From: Dyadobacter luteus
Lineage (GTDB): Bacteria; Bacteroidota; Bacteroidia; Cytophagales; Spirosomataceae
NCBI RefSeq assembly: GCF_003383615.1
Contig: NZ_QNUL01000014.1
Location: forward strand, 1 to 64,000
Length of the DNA: 64,000 nt
Direction: 5' to 3'
A program made the position numbers and the translations under genes. Under the pieces are notes generated by a model. That model did no database searches. It was not told the origin of the DNA and saw nothing but the letters and a program-made list of their open reading frames with translations. Numbering within the stretch: position 1 is the first letter of the stretch; the number at the start of each line of letters is the position of its first letter. This document shows positions 42,870 to 50,694 of this stretch, piece after piece.

Positions 42870-43136
42870 CACTCCAATCAAGGTTTTTGAATACGCAACA
42901 CACTTTTTCCTATATTTTGCAGGCAAACAGATACATTAAGTAATTGTTAATGAGCAGTCCGCCGGCAAATAATTACACTGATATTTTTTTCAAAATATCT
43001 TTCGTTCCTACGCTTCAGATGCTGGCACGATATATGCGTATATAGACTTACAGTGAGATGAAGTATCATCATTTTAACTTTTGTACAACTCATACCACAG
43101 CAATCTGAACCATATCAACTTTTACATTTTTGACCT
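42870..43136 (+). promoter_or_regulatory. AI-2E transporter upstream region with sigma-54-like promoter
   Basis: TGGCACG-ATAT-ATGC (43023-43037) matches the sigma-54 consensus TGGCACG-N4-TTGC with a single mismatch and correct spacing. A perfect 8-bp-arm palindrome, GATATTTT-N4-AAAATATC (42980-42999), lies 24 bp upstream. No open reading frame of interest was seen here. Confidence 0.55.
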
Positions 43137-44255
43137 ATGAAAGATCTACCGCTAACCGTCCGCCGTTCTATTGAGCTGCTAGGACTTGTACTGCTGGGCT
43201 CCTTACTTGTAATTGGAAATGACATCATTATGCCAATTATCATGGCTTTTTTTATCAGCATCGTTTTACTGCCCGTATTCCGTTTCTTAAAAAAACACAA
43301 GTTCCCGGAGGTACTGGCCATTGTTCTGCCCATTTTACTTTTGGCTATTATATTGGCTGGGATCGTTTGGTTTTTCTCATCCCAGGTGAGCCTACTCGTA
43401 GCTGATTTTCCACAGATCAAGAACAATATAAATTCGCACCTGATGGCTCTCAGTGACTGGGTTTCTTCCATCAGCCACTATTCTACTAAGGAACAGGTCG
43501 ACTTTATTAATAAAAATACCAATGAGCTGGTCGGTTTTGCCGGCAAGAGAGCAAGTGGGGCTGCTGTGACGCTTAGTTCCTTGTTCGTTTTTGTAGGACT
43601 CTTGCCGATCTACATCTACCTGATGCTTTTCTACAAGGACATCATACTTCGCTTCATATTTATGTGGTTTCAGCCCGATCACCACGACAAAGTGAAAGAA
43701 GCTATTTACGAGTCGGAAGTGATCATTAAAAGTTACCTTGTCGGTTTGTTGATTCAGGTTACCTACATGACGGTTCTACTTGGAGGTACGTTACTGATCA
43801 TTGGCATCAAACATGCGCTACTTATTGGTGTAATTTTCGCATTTCTGAATCTGATTCCTTACGTGGGTGCACTGCTGGGAAACATTATCGGTGTACTTAT
43901 TACGATCACTTCCTCTACCGAATTATGGCCCGTCGTTACGGTGTTGGCGGTGATTGCAGGCGTGCAATTCCTCGACAATAACATACTGATGCCGCGCATT
44001 GTTGGTTCAAAAGTGAAAATCAATGCGTTGTTTGCGATTCTTGGAGTGATTATTGGCGGTAACGTGGCTGGCGTATCGGGTATGTTCCTTTCTATGCCCA
44101 TTATCGCAGTATTGAAGGTTATTTTCGATCGGACCGACATGTTCAAGCAATGGGGTGTATTACTTGGTGACGCTCGTCCACAGCGAAGCCCTATGCAGTT
44201 TGCAGCATTCCGTAAGAAGAAAGGAGTTGTGAACAAGCCGGGAGTAGAGCATTAA
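43137..44255 (+). CDS. AI-2E family transporter
   Basis: This 372-residue membrane protein has about eight helices in the AI-2E (UPF0118/PerM) pattern: two N-terminal helices ('SLLVIGNDIIMPIIMAFFIS', 'FPEVLAIVLPILLLAIILAG'), a soluble segment, then five more, with the conserved 'LNLIPYVGALLGNIIGVL' and 'VQFLDNNILMPRIVGSKVKI' blocks. The family includes autoinducer-2 exporters and Na+/H+ antiporters, so the substrate cannot be fixed. Its promoter region suggests sigma-54 control. A terminator directly follows. Confidence 0.9.
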   Translation: MKDLPLTVRRSIELLGLVLLGSLLVIGNDIIMPIIMAFFISIVLLPVFRFLKKHKFPEVLAIVLPILLLAIILAGIVWFFSSQVSLLVADFPQIKNNINSHLMALSDWVSSISHYSTKEQVDFINKNTNELVGFAGKRASGAAVTLSSLFVFVGLLPIYIYLMLFYKDIILRFIFMWFQPDHHDKVKEAIYESEVIIKSYLVGLLIQVTYMTVLLGGTLLIIGIKHALLIGVIFAFLNLIPYVGALLGNIIGVLITITSSTELWPVVTVLAVIAGVQFLDNNILMPRIVGSKVKINALFAILGVIIGGNVAGVSGMFLSMPIIAVLKVIFDRTDMFKQWGVLLGDARPQRSPMQFAAFRKKKGVVNKPGVEH

Positions 44256-44283
44256 GGTTCAAAATAAACAATTGGTTATTTAT

Positions 44284-44321
44284 ATCTGCCATGATTAGTT
44301 TTATGGCAGATGTTATTTTTT
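44284..44321 (+). terminator. Terminator after the AI-2E gene
   Basis: A perfect 9-bp stem, ATCTGCCAT (44284-44292) with ATGGCAGAT (44303-44311), is followed by a TTTTTT run. The T-run ends directly beside an in-frame ATG at 44323, which is one reason to prefer the next ATG at 44344 for the following gene. Confidence 0.8.
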
Positions 44322-44343
44322 AATGAATCCCTTAACTCTGTTT

Positions 44344-45327
44344 ATGAAAAAGCATTTTGTACTTGGTGTTCTGTCTTTCTTTTTTCTGAGCGCAGTCCGA
44401 GCTCAGAATACACCGCCGCCCTATCGGACAAACGTCCCGATTGATTCCATTCGTTTGAGCGATCCCTTTATTCTGACTGATAAGAAGACGGCCACCTATT
44501 ACATGACCGGAACGGGAGGCATGCTCTGGAAAAGTAAAGATCTGAAAACCTGGAGCGGACCGTCATCCATCGCTCAAACAGATCCAAAATCGTGGATGGG
44601 CCCGAAACCGATGATCTGGGCTGCCGAAATTCATGAGTATAAGGGTAAATATTACTACTTCGCTACGTTCACCAACAAGCAACTTAAAGCGGAAGGAGAT
44701 CTTGAACGCAGAGCCTGTCATGTGTTGGTGAGCGATAAACCCGAAGGCCCTTATGTTCCGATGAAGCAACCCACCTATCTGCCAGCCAATAAGCTGACAC
44801 TTGATGCTACCTTATGGACTGATACGGATGGAAAACCTTACATGGTATATTGTCACGAATGGCTGCAAAATGGTGACGGAACAGTTGAAAAGATAGAGCT
44901 CCTGCCCGATTTTTCCGGGACAAAAGGAGAACCGAAACTAATGTTTCTCGCCAGTGATTCGCCCTGGAGCAAAGAAAAAGATAAAAATGACAAGGATATT
45001 CCCAACAAGGTTACCGACGGTCCCTGGCTATTCAAAACGCAGACAGGAAAATTGGGAATACTCTGGACAAGCTGGATTTATGATGTATATACCCAAGGCA
45101 TGGCTTACTCTAAAAGCGGGACGCTGGATGGACCCTGGATTCAGGAAAAGGTTCCCTTTACACCTCCAAATCATGGACACGGAATGATGTTCCGTTCGCT
45201 GGACGGAAAATTATTGCTAGTTATGCACAGTCATAAAAGTGTCAACGGGAAATTTATCCGTATCCCCAAAATCTTCGGAATTGATGATTCAGGGGATAAG
45301 ATTGTGCTTGGGGAACAACTATTTTAG
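44344..45327 (+). CDS. Glycoside hydrolase family 43-like protein
   Basis: This 327-residue secreted protein has a signal peptide (MKKHFVLGVLSFFFLSAVRAQ) and a five-bladed propeller of GH43 type. 'IRLSDPFIL' holds the likely base Asp, 'KLTLDATLWTDTDGKPYMV' the pKa-modulating Asp, and 'NKVTDGPWLFK' replaces the usual 'EGP' acid motif with DGP, so the acid residue is not certain. GH43 enzymes usually act on arabinose- or xylose-containing glycans. It is not near a SusCD pair. An upstream ATG at 44323 adds seven residues. Confidence 0.75.
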   Translation: MKKHFVLGVLSFFFLSAVRAQNTPPPYRTNVPIDSIRLSDPFILTDKKTATYYMTGTGGMLWKSKDLKTWSGPSSIAQTDPKSWMGPKPMIWAAEIHEYKGKYYYFATFTNKQLKAEGDLERRACHVLVSDKPEGPYVPMKQPTYLPANKLTLDATLWTDTDGKPYMVYCHEWLQNGDGTVEKIELLPDFSGTKGEPKLMFLASDSPWSKEKDKNDKDIPNKVTDGPWLFKTQTGKLGILWTSWIYDVYTQGMAYSKSGTLDGPWIQEKVPFTPPNHGHGMMFRSLDGKLLLVMHSHKSVNGKFIRIPKIFGIDDSGDKIVLGEQLF

Positions 45328-45332
45328 GTTGC

Positions 45333-45944
45333 TTAAAAGAACGTTCGATAGGCAATCTGGCAGGCGATCAGTATAAACACTGCGCCTGTCACCCTGTTGA
45401 ATATAAGAACGACTTTGGGGGTAAATAGCCTCTTAAGTTTGTTGGCGTAAAAAGCTATAGCGCATTCAACAATAAATATGGCAATCACACTGGCAGTAAA
45501 GAATGCCACCACCTGTCCCATATGAAAATGCAGATTTGATCTGATATACGTGGCTATTGTTACCCAGGTGATAAAATTGACGGGGTTGAGTGCGTTCAGC
45601 AGAAAGCCAGTGGTGAAATAATAAAGAAGATTACCAAACCTGGTTTTCGGATAGGCAATATTAGGCTGCCCGTTCACAAAGTTGTTAATTCCTAGAACAA
45701 GCAGAAAGATAATTCCGGCACCTGCGATCCATTGCTTAAAATTGGAAACATCCGGCAGGAATGTAGTTCCGAAAATGGCACAGAAAACGAAGATAACATC
45801 GCTGATAAAAACGCCGAATGCAATTTTTACACCCGTTCTGAAACCGTTATCGACGCTGTTTTGAACCAATGAAAAAAAGACGGTTCCGAAAGTCAGGCAA
45901 AGTGCGACGCCCGTGACCATACCATACAATAAAGCTTCTAACAT
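45333..45944 (-). CDS. LysE family translocator
   Basis: This 203-residue membrane protein has about six helices. 'LYGMVTGVALCLTFGTVFFSLV' is the LysE/RhtB N-terminal helix (first half LYGMVTGVALCLTFG), with 'NGFRTGVKIAFGVFISD' and 'NALNPVNFITWVTIA' as the other conserved pieces. These carriers export amino acids or small metabolites. It starts 2 bp after the stop of the NUDIX gene and is co-transcribed. I used the ATG at 45944; a longer reading is not conserved. Confidence 0.9.
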   Translation of the reverse strand: MLEALLYGMVTGVALCLTFGTVFFSLVQNSVDNGFRTGVKIAFGVFISDVIFVFCAIFGTTFLPDVSNFKQWIAGAGIIFLLVLGINNFVNGQPNIAYPKTRFGNLLYYFTTGFLLNALNPVNFITWVTIATYIRSNLHFHMGQVVAFFTASVIAIFIVECAIAFYANKLKRLFTPKVVLIFNRVTGAVFILIACQIAYRTFF

Positions 45945-45946
45945 AA

Positions 45947-46492
45947 TTATATTCCTCTGTGCCTGGCGGCCATTAAAATGGCACAAACTGAAAGGGAGTC
46001 AGTAATTTCTGAGCGCATAGCCATCTCTACCGCCTCCGAAAGAGGTACTTTTTTAACCTGCAACACTTCGGTATCTTCTGGTTCAGCATCTTCCTGCACC
46101 AAATCTTCGGCTATAAAGAGAAATCCTTCCTCATTTGTAGCAGAGTTGGATGTATGTATTCTTGCAAGCTTGGTCCACTTACCGGCAGTGAGCCCGGTTT
46201 CTTCTTTTAATTCCCGTTTGGCTGCATCAAGAGGATCTCCATCAAGCTTTCCACCTCCTTCCGGTATTTCCCAGGAGTATTCATCAATGGCATATCGAAA
46301 CTGGCCTACCAGATATATATTGTTTTCATTATCAATAGGAAGTATTCCAATCGCCTGGTTTTTGAATTTTACCAGACCATATATTCCATTTGACCCGCCT
46401 GGTGTAATCACTTCGCGATGACTTAGTTCCAGCCATGCGTTTTCATATACTGTGTTAGTAGTCAGTGTTTTCCAGTTATTTTCTGTATTCAT
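45947..46492 (-). CDS. NUDIX hydrolase (ADP-ribose pyrophosphatase-like)
   Basis: This 181-residue protein has a NUDIX box ending 'KRELKEETGL'. The first Glu of the classical box is replaced by Gly ('KLDGDPLDAA'), while the catalytic REL-x-EE part is intact. 'FRYAIDEYSWEIPEGGG' before the box is typical of the ADP-ribose pyrophosphatase group. It probably hydrolyses a nucleoside diphosphate sugar. The -7 element TATTTTTG (46539-46546, minus strand) may be its promoter. The LysE gene follows almost immediately. Confidence 0.9.
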   Translation of the reverse strand: MNTENNWKTLTTNTVYENAWLELSHREVITPGGSNGIYGLVKFKNQAIGILPIDNENNIYLVGQFRYAIDEYSWEIPEGGGKLDGDPLDAAKRELKEETGLTAGKWTKLARIHTSNSATNEEGFLFIAEDLVQEDAEPEDTEVLQVKKVPLSEAVEMAMRSEITDSLSVCAILMAARHRGI

Positions 46493-46815
46493 AACATCCG
46501 TTTTCTCAATCTCCTCTTACCCGGGAGACTGCAAAGAAACCAAAAATAACCGTTAGGAACGTCTCTTAACCCCTATCTTTTGCCGGAGCAGGCGATTTAT
46601 TCCATGGCGTTGTAGTTAAAAAAAACTACCTATAAGGAATAGTCATAATTGATTATTCTGACTGCGCGTGTATTTATGGTGGATTGTTGTGCTATATATA
46701 CGATTTAGCAAAAGATCTTGAACGAAATGCTGCAAAATTGGTAAAAAATGAGAAACTTCACGCCGTCACAAGAATCGACTCAAAAGAGTATCAATTATTT
46801 CTAAATTATTAACCC
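46493..46815. other. Intergenic region between NUDIX and TIM-barrel genes
   Basis: This 323-bp divergent gap holds no gene that I can support. It contains the minus-strand TATTTTTG element at 46539-46546 and a short hairpin, GTAGTT (46612-46617) with AACTAC (46624-46629). No clear promoter for the plus-strand gene was found. Confidence 0.5.
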
Positions 46816-47742
46816 ATGACGAATTTCTCTAGAAGGGATTTCCTGAAAAAAGCTGGTGCTACCGCTTTGGCAGCTACTGCCATCACTGACTTACTTGCAG
46901 CAGCTGCTCCCCAAAAATTATGGTTCGACATTTCTCTTGCTGAATGGTCGTTGCATAAGGAATTGTTTGCCAAAAAAATAACGAATCTTGATTTTCCGGA
47001 ACTGGCTAAAAAGGAGTTTGGAATCAGTATTGTGGAATATGTAAACCAGTTTTTCAAAGACAAAGCTGAGGACAAAACCTACCTGGCGGAACTTCTTAAA
47101 AGGGCAAAAGATAATGGTGTATCTAACCATTTGATCATGATTGACGGAGAAGGTGGCTTGGGAGATACCGATGCGGCTGCCCGTAATAAAGCTGTAGAAA
47201 ACCATTATAAGTGGGTAGAAGCTGCAAAATACCTCGGATGTAAAACCATACGTGTGAATGCCTTTGGTCGAGGTAGTAACGAAGATGTAGCGAAAGCGGC
47301 AATCGAAGGTCTTGGTAAGTTGGGTGAGTTTGCAGCTAAAACAAAAATAAACGTAATCGTAGAAAATCATGGCGGTTCTTCATCAAACGGACAATGGCTG
47401 TCGGGAGTGATGAAGCAGGTAAATCTTAAAAACGTAGGTACCCTGCCAGACTTTGGAAACTTCTGTATCACCAGAAAGGACGGAGGATGTGCTGAGTCTT
47501 ACGACAGATACCAGGGCACTCAGGAGTTGATGCCTTTTGCCAAAGGTGTAAGTGCTAAAACATACGATTTTGATGAAAAAGGAAATTGCATCGAAACAGA
47601 TTATGCTAAAATCCTGAAAATTGTAAAAACAAGCGGATTCCGTGGTATTGCAGGTATTGAGTACGAAGGAAGCAAACTTTCTGAGTACGACGGTATCAAA
47701 GCAACGAAAGCGCTGTTAGAAAGAGTTGGGCCGACGGTTTAA
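46816..47742 (+). CDS. Tat-exported sugar phosphate isomerase/epimerase-like TIM-barrel protein
   Basis: This 308-residue protein has a clear Tat leader ('[18 protein letters not shown]') and a xylose isomerase-like TIM barrel (PF01261). Likely metal ligands lie in '[12 protein letters not shown]' (Glu), 'LPDFGNFC' (Asp), and 'GIAGIEYEG' (Glu). Such periplasmic proteins are common in sugar-acid and inositol catabolism loci of Bacteroidetes, but the reaction is undefined. It stands alone and ends at a long palindromic element. Confidence 0.88.
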   Translation: MTNFSRRDFLKKAGATALAATAITDLLAAAAPQKLWFDISLAEWSLHKELFAKKITNLDFPELAKKEFGISIVEYVNQFFKDKAEDKTYLAELLKRAKDNGVSNHLIMIDGEGGLGDTDAAARNKAVENHYKWVEAAKYLGCKTIRVNAFGRGSNEDVAKAAIEGLGKLGEFAAKTKINVIVENHGGSSSNGQWLSGVMKQVNLKNVGTLPDFGNFCITRKDGGCAESYDRYQGTQELMPFAKGVSAKTYDFDEKGNCIETDYAKILKIVKTSGFRGIAGIEYEGSKLSEYDGIKATKALLERVGPTV

Positions 47743-47745
47743 CCT

Positions 47746-47865
47746 AAAATGAAGAGTTAAGAATTATAAATGAAGAGTAAAAGAAAATGAGTCTGATTGA
47801 TCCCTTCGATCTTTCAGACTCATTTTCTTTTATTAAGCAACTCTTAATTCTTAACTTTTCATTTT
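47746..47865. repeat. 120-bp nested inverted repeat between convergent genes
   Basis: Outer arms 47746-47766 and 47845-47865 match as inverted repeats at 20 of 21 positions. Inner arms 47779-47796 and 47814-47831 are perfect over 18 bp, with a further GATC/GATC pair in the loop. The inner hairpin would terminate both flanking genes. The outer arm includes GAGTTAAGAATTA, also found at 19183-19195. Confidence 0.7.
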
Positions 47866-47876
47866 TAATTCCTCTG

Positions 47877-48572
47877 TTAACTCCCCAGAGTCAAATAACT
47901 AAGGAACTCCTTCTTCGTAGTTTCTTCTTCAAATTTTCCGCCGTAGTAAGCAGTGACGGTTGAACTTCCGGAATCTCTTACTCCGCGTGATTGTACGCAC
48001 ATATGTCGGGCATCAATCACAACGGCAATGTCTTCTGTATTTAAAGCCTCTTTCAGTTCGTTGGCAATCTGAACTGTAAGTCGTTCCTGCACCTGTGGCC
48101 TTTTGCTGTAATATTCCACGATACGGTTTAGCTTGGAGAGTCCGATCACCTTGCCACTTGAAATATAGGCAACGTGGGCCTTTCCATAAATGGGTACGAA
48201 GTGGTGCTCACAATTTGAAAAAACAGTGATATCCTTTTCAACCAGCATCTGGTCGTACTTGTATCTGTTTTCAAACAGTGCTACAGCAGGCTTATTTTTA
48301 GGATCCAGTCCGCTGAAAACCTCCTTGATATACATTTTAGCCACTCTTTTGGGAGTACCTTTCAGACTATCATCTGTTAGGTCCAACCCCATTATCTCCA
48401 TGATGTGGCGGAAATGTTTTTCGATCAGTTCGATTTTGGTATCATCATCCAGCGCAAATGCATCAGGACGCATAGGCGTTTCTATGGAAGTCAGCAGGTG
48501 GTTATCCCCCACTTCCTCAGCTTCCAGCATATCAATTGACGGGATATTCGACAAAGTTCCGTTCTGTTTCAT
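47877..48572 (-). CDS. folE: GTP cyclohydrolase I (FolE)
   Basis: This 231-residue enzyme converts GTP to 7,8-dihydroneopterin triphosphate, the first step of folate and 7-deazaguanine synthesis. The zinc ligands Cys121 and Cys192 and the active His123-His124 are present ('SNCEHHFVPI', 'HMCVQSRGVRD'). 'SKLNRIVEYYSKRPQVQERL' is the substrate-binding stretch. The ATG at 48572 lies inside the end of queD (41-bp overlap); an in-frame ATG at 48530 just after the queD stop is a possible shorter start. QueD uses its product. Confidence 0.95.
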   Translation of the reverse strand: MKQNGTLSNIPSIDMLEAEEVGDNHLLTSIETPMRPDAFALDDDTKIELIEKHFRHIMEIMGLDLTDDSLKGTPKRVAKMYIKEVFSGLDPKNKPAVALFENRYKYDQMLVEKDITVFSNCEHHFVPIYGKAHVAYISSGKVIGLSKLNRIVEYYSKRPQVQERLTVQIANELKEALNTEDIAVVIDARHMCVQSRGVRDSGSSTVTAYYGGKFEEETTKKEFLSYLTLGS

Positions 48573-48948
48573 ATAGTCTGATTTTCAGGTCAAGCGCCTG
48601 ATCAATTTTATTTCGTAAGATATTGTAAATAACCACTGCAATATTCTCAGCTGAGGGATTTAGTTCGAAAAACTCCTCAACATCCAGATTCAGATTGCGA
48701 TGATCGAAACGATCCAGTACAAACTCTTTGATGAGAGAGCTCAACACCTTCATATCAACCACATAGCCGGTATCGGGATTAATTTCTCCTGTTACCTGTA
48801 CGATCAGCTCATAGTTGTGACCATGAAAGTGAGGATTGTTGCACTTGCCAAATACAGCTTCATTCTTCTCATCCGACCAGGTGGGGTTATGAAGACGATG
48901 CGCCGCATTAAAATGCTCCTTCCGGAACACCGCCGCTTTATGAGCCAT
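48532..48948 (-). CDS. queD: 6-carboxytetrahydropterin synthase family protein (QueD)
   Basis: This 138-residue enzyme takes the product of FolE to 6-carboxytetrahydropterin on the way to queuosine. Zinc-binding histidines are in 'FNAAHRLHN' and 'HFHGHNYEL', and the catalytic Cys36 is in 'GKCNNPHFHGH'. The C-terminal 'LYETERNFVEY' carries the Glu that binds the pterin. A 47-residue longer reading is not conserved, so I use the ATG at 48948. It is the first gene of the queD-folE pair. No preQ1 riboswitch was seen upstream. Confidence 0.92.
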   Translation of the reverse strand: MAHKAAVFRKEHFNAAHRLHNPTWSDEKNEAVFGKCNNPHFHGHNYELIVQVTGEINPDTGYVVDMKVLSSLIKEFVLDRFDHRNLNLDVEEFFELNPSAENIAVVIYNILRNKIDQALDLKIRLYETERNFVEYPVN

Positions 48949-49234
48949 ATTTATTCCAACTAAAATGAGTAATGCCTTAAATGTCGTTACAAAGTATGTG
49001 TCCAACACACTTAAAGCCGCCGAGCGCTGATGGATGCTCTTTGGAGTTACTTGCACGGTATCAACGTCAAAGAAATAAAAAATGTTCAAAACGACCCAAA
49101 ATTATCCAAACAGAGCCTTGTTCGAAATCTTTGGGTAGTTAATAAAAAAAATTAAAAATGTTTGAATTTCGCGTATATTGCGTTCGTTGAATTCTTCTAA
49201 CATTTAAACCTATAACCCTTTAACTGCTGCGTCA

Positions 49235-50458
49235 ATGAGCAATAAGAACAATAATTATTTGGTTCCGCTTATTATTATCGGTGTTTTATTCTTTGTAATG
49301 GGATTTGTAACGTGGGTAAACGGAACGCTCATTACCTTCTTTAAAAAGGCTTTCAGTCTTGACAATACGAGTTCTTATCTGGTAACTTTTGCTTTCTTCA
49401 TTTCCTACACACTCATGGCAATACCCTCTTCTATGGTATTGAAAAAAACCGGATTTAAAAACGGGATGTCGTTAGGTTTGCTTGTGATGGCTGCAGGAAC
49501 GCTCATCTTTATCCCGGCTGCTGAAATGGCGAGCTACAATCTCTTTTTAGTCGGGCTGTTTACCATAGGCATAGGGTTGACGGTTCTGCAAACGGCATCC
49601 AATCCGTACGTAACCATACTTGGCCCACGCGAGAGTGCAGCTCAAAGGATTAGTATCATGGGAATTGCCAACAAAACTGCCGGCATTATCAGCCAGGTGG
49701 TTGTAGGAAGTTTGCTACTTGCCGGTGCCAGTAGTGTAGATCCCAAAGATGAGCTGGATAAAGTGGTTGTTCCCTATCTGGTTTTGACAGGTGTTTTGGT
49801 TGGACTGGCATTATTGATTCGCCTTTCAAAAGGATTGGTTGAAGTAAGCGAGGAAGAGGAAGCGCCTGCCGCGACTGCCTCGGTAGTGGTTGAGAAAACA
49901 AGTGTTTTTCAATTTCCAAATCTTGTACTTGGAGTACTTGCCTTGTTCTGCTATGTAGGTGTTGAAGTGATTGCAGGAGATACCATCATCAACTACGGAG
50001 TCTCGCTAGGGTTCGCGGAAGAAGAAGCCAGGTTATTCGGGACTTACACGCTGGGAGGAATGATGTTTGGTTATGTATTGGGTATTATTCTGATCCCTAA
50101 ATATGTGTCTCAGCAGGCTTATCTGATGTTTTCTGCGATTCTCGGAGTTGTTGTAACTGTGGTAGCTATTTTCTCGACAGGTTTCACATCAGTATTATGC
50201 ATCGCTGTGCTTGGATTTGCGAATGCGGTAATCTGGCCGGCACTTTGGCCATTGGCTCTGAGTGGTTTGGGTAAATTCACAAAAATAGGTTCAGCGTTGT
50301 TGATCATGGGTATCTCGGGAGGAGCTATCATGCCTTTGGTTTATGGAGGTATTGCCGATTCCATAGGCAGCACCCAGAACGCCTACTGGCTGATGTTGCC
50401 ATTGTATCTGTTTATTCTTTATTTCGGACTAATAGGTCATAAAAAAAGAAACTGGTAA
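49235..50458 (+). CDS. Sugar MFS transporter (FucP/GluP type)
   Basis: This 407-residue carrier has about 12 helices of the fucose/glucose permease family. Conserved text includes 'VMGFVTWVNGTLITFFKKAF', 'GIGLTVLQTASNPYVTILGP' and 'RISIMGIANKTAGI'. It imports a hexose or deoxyhexose with protons or sodium. The exact sugar is not shown by the sequence. It is a single gene, ending at a strong terminator. Confidence 0.92.
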   Translation: MSNKNNNYLVPLIIIGVLFFVMGFVTWVNGTLITFFKKAFSLDNTSSYLVTFAFFISYTLMAIPSSMVLKKTGFKNGMSLGLLVMAAGTLIFIPAAEMASYNLFLVGLFTIGIGLTVLQTASNPYVTILGPRESAAQRISIMGIANKTAGIISQVVVGSLLLAGASSVDPKDELDKVVVPYLVLTGVLVGLALLIRLSKGLVEVSEEEEAPAATASVVVEKTSVFQFPNLVLGVLALFCYVGVEVIAGDTIINYGVSLGFAEEEARLFGTYTLGGMMFGYVLGIILIPKYVSQQAYLMFSAILGVVVTVVAIFSTGFTSVLCIAVLGFANAVIWPALWPLALSGLGKFTKIGSALLIMGISGGAIMPLVYGGIADSIGSTQNAYWLMLPLYLFILYFGLIGHKKRNW

Positions 50459-50472
50459 TTCCATTATCTCTC

Positions 50473-50511
50473 AAAAAAGCCTGAAATTCATGTGGGATTT
50501 CAGGCTTTTTT
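50473..50511 (+). terminator. Terminator after the sugar MFS gene
   Basis: A perfect 15-bp stem including flanking A and T runs (50473-50487 with 50497-50511; core GCCTGAAAT/ATTTCAGGC) has a 9-nt loop. Runs on both sides would allow action in both directions. Confidence 0.9.
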
Positions 50512-50600
50512 ATGTTTTTACAAAATCATTCAGGCTTCTCAGTTATTGCGAAAGTCGTGTTTTAAAACTCAAATCAATATTAAACAGAAGAAATGCACCA

Positions 50601-50628
50601 TTGTAATTCGTATTATGTTTTAGATTTG
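50601..50628 (+). promoter_or_regulatory. Putative ispG promoter
   Basis: TTG (50601-50603), 17 bp, then TAGATTTG (50621-50628) matches the Bacteroidetes vegetative promoter. It predicts a leader of about 60 nt before the ATG at 50695. Confidence 0.45.
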
Positions 50629-50694
50629 TCAACTTTGTACGGCGGTTGATGGCTTTGTCAGAATCCCAACAGTAATATTGAATAAACACTGCAG

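Noticed and set aside
48949..49234. Possible preQ1 riboswitch before queD
   Set aside because: I looked for the preQ1-I core and its C-rich and A-rich tail on the minus strand and found only short unrelated repeats.
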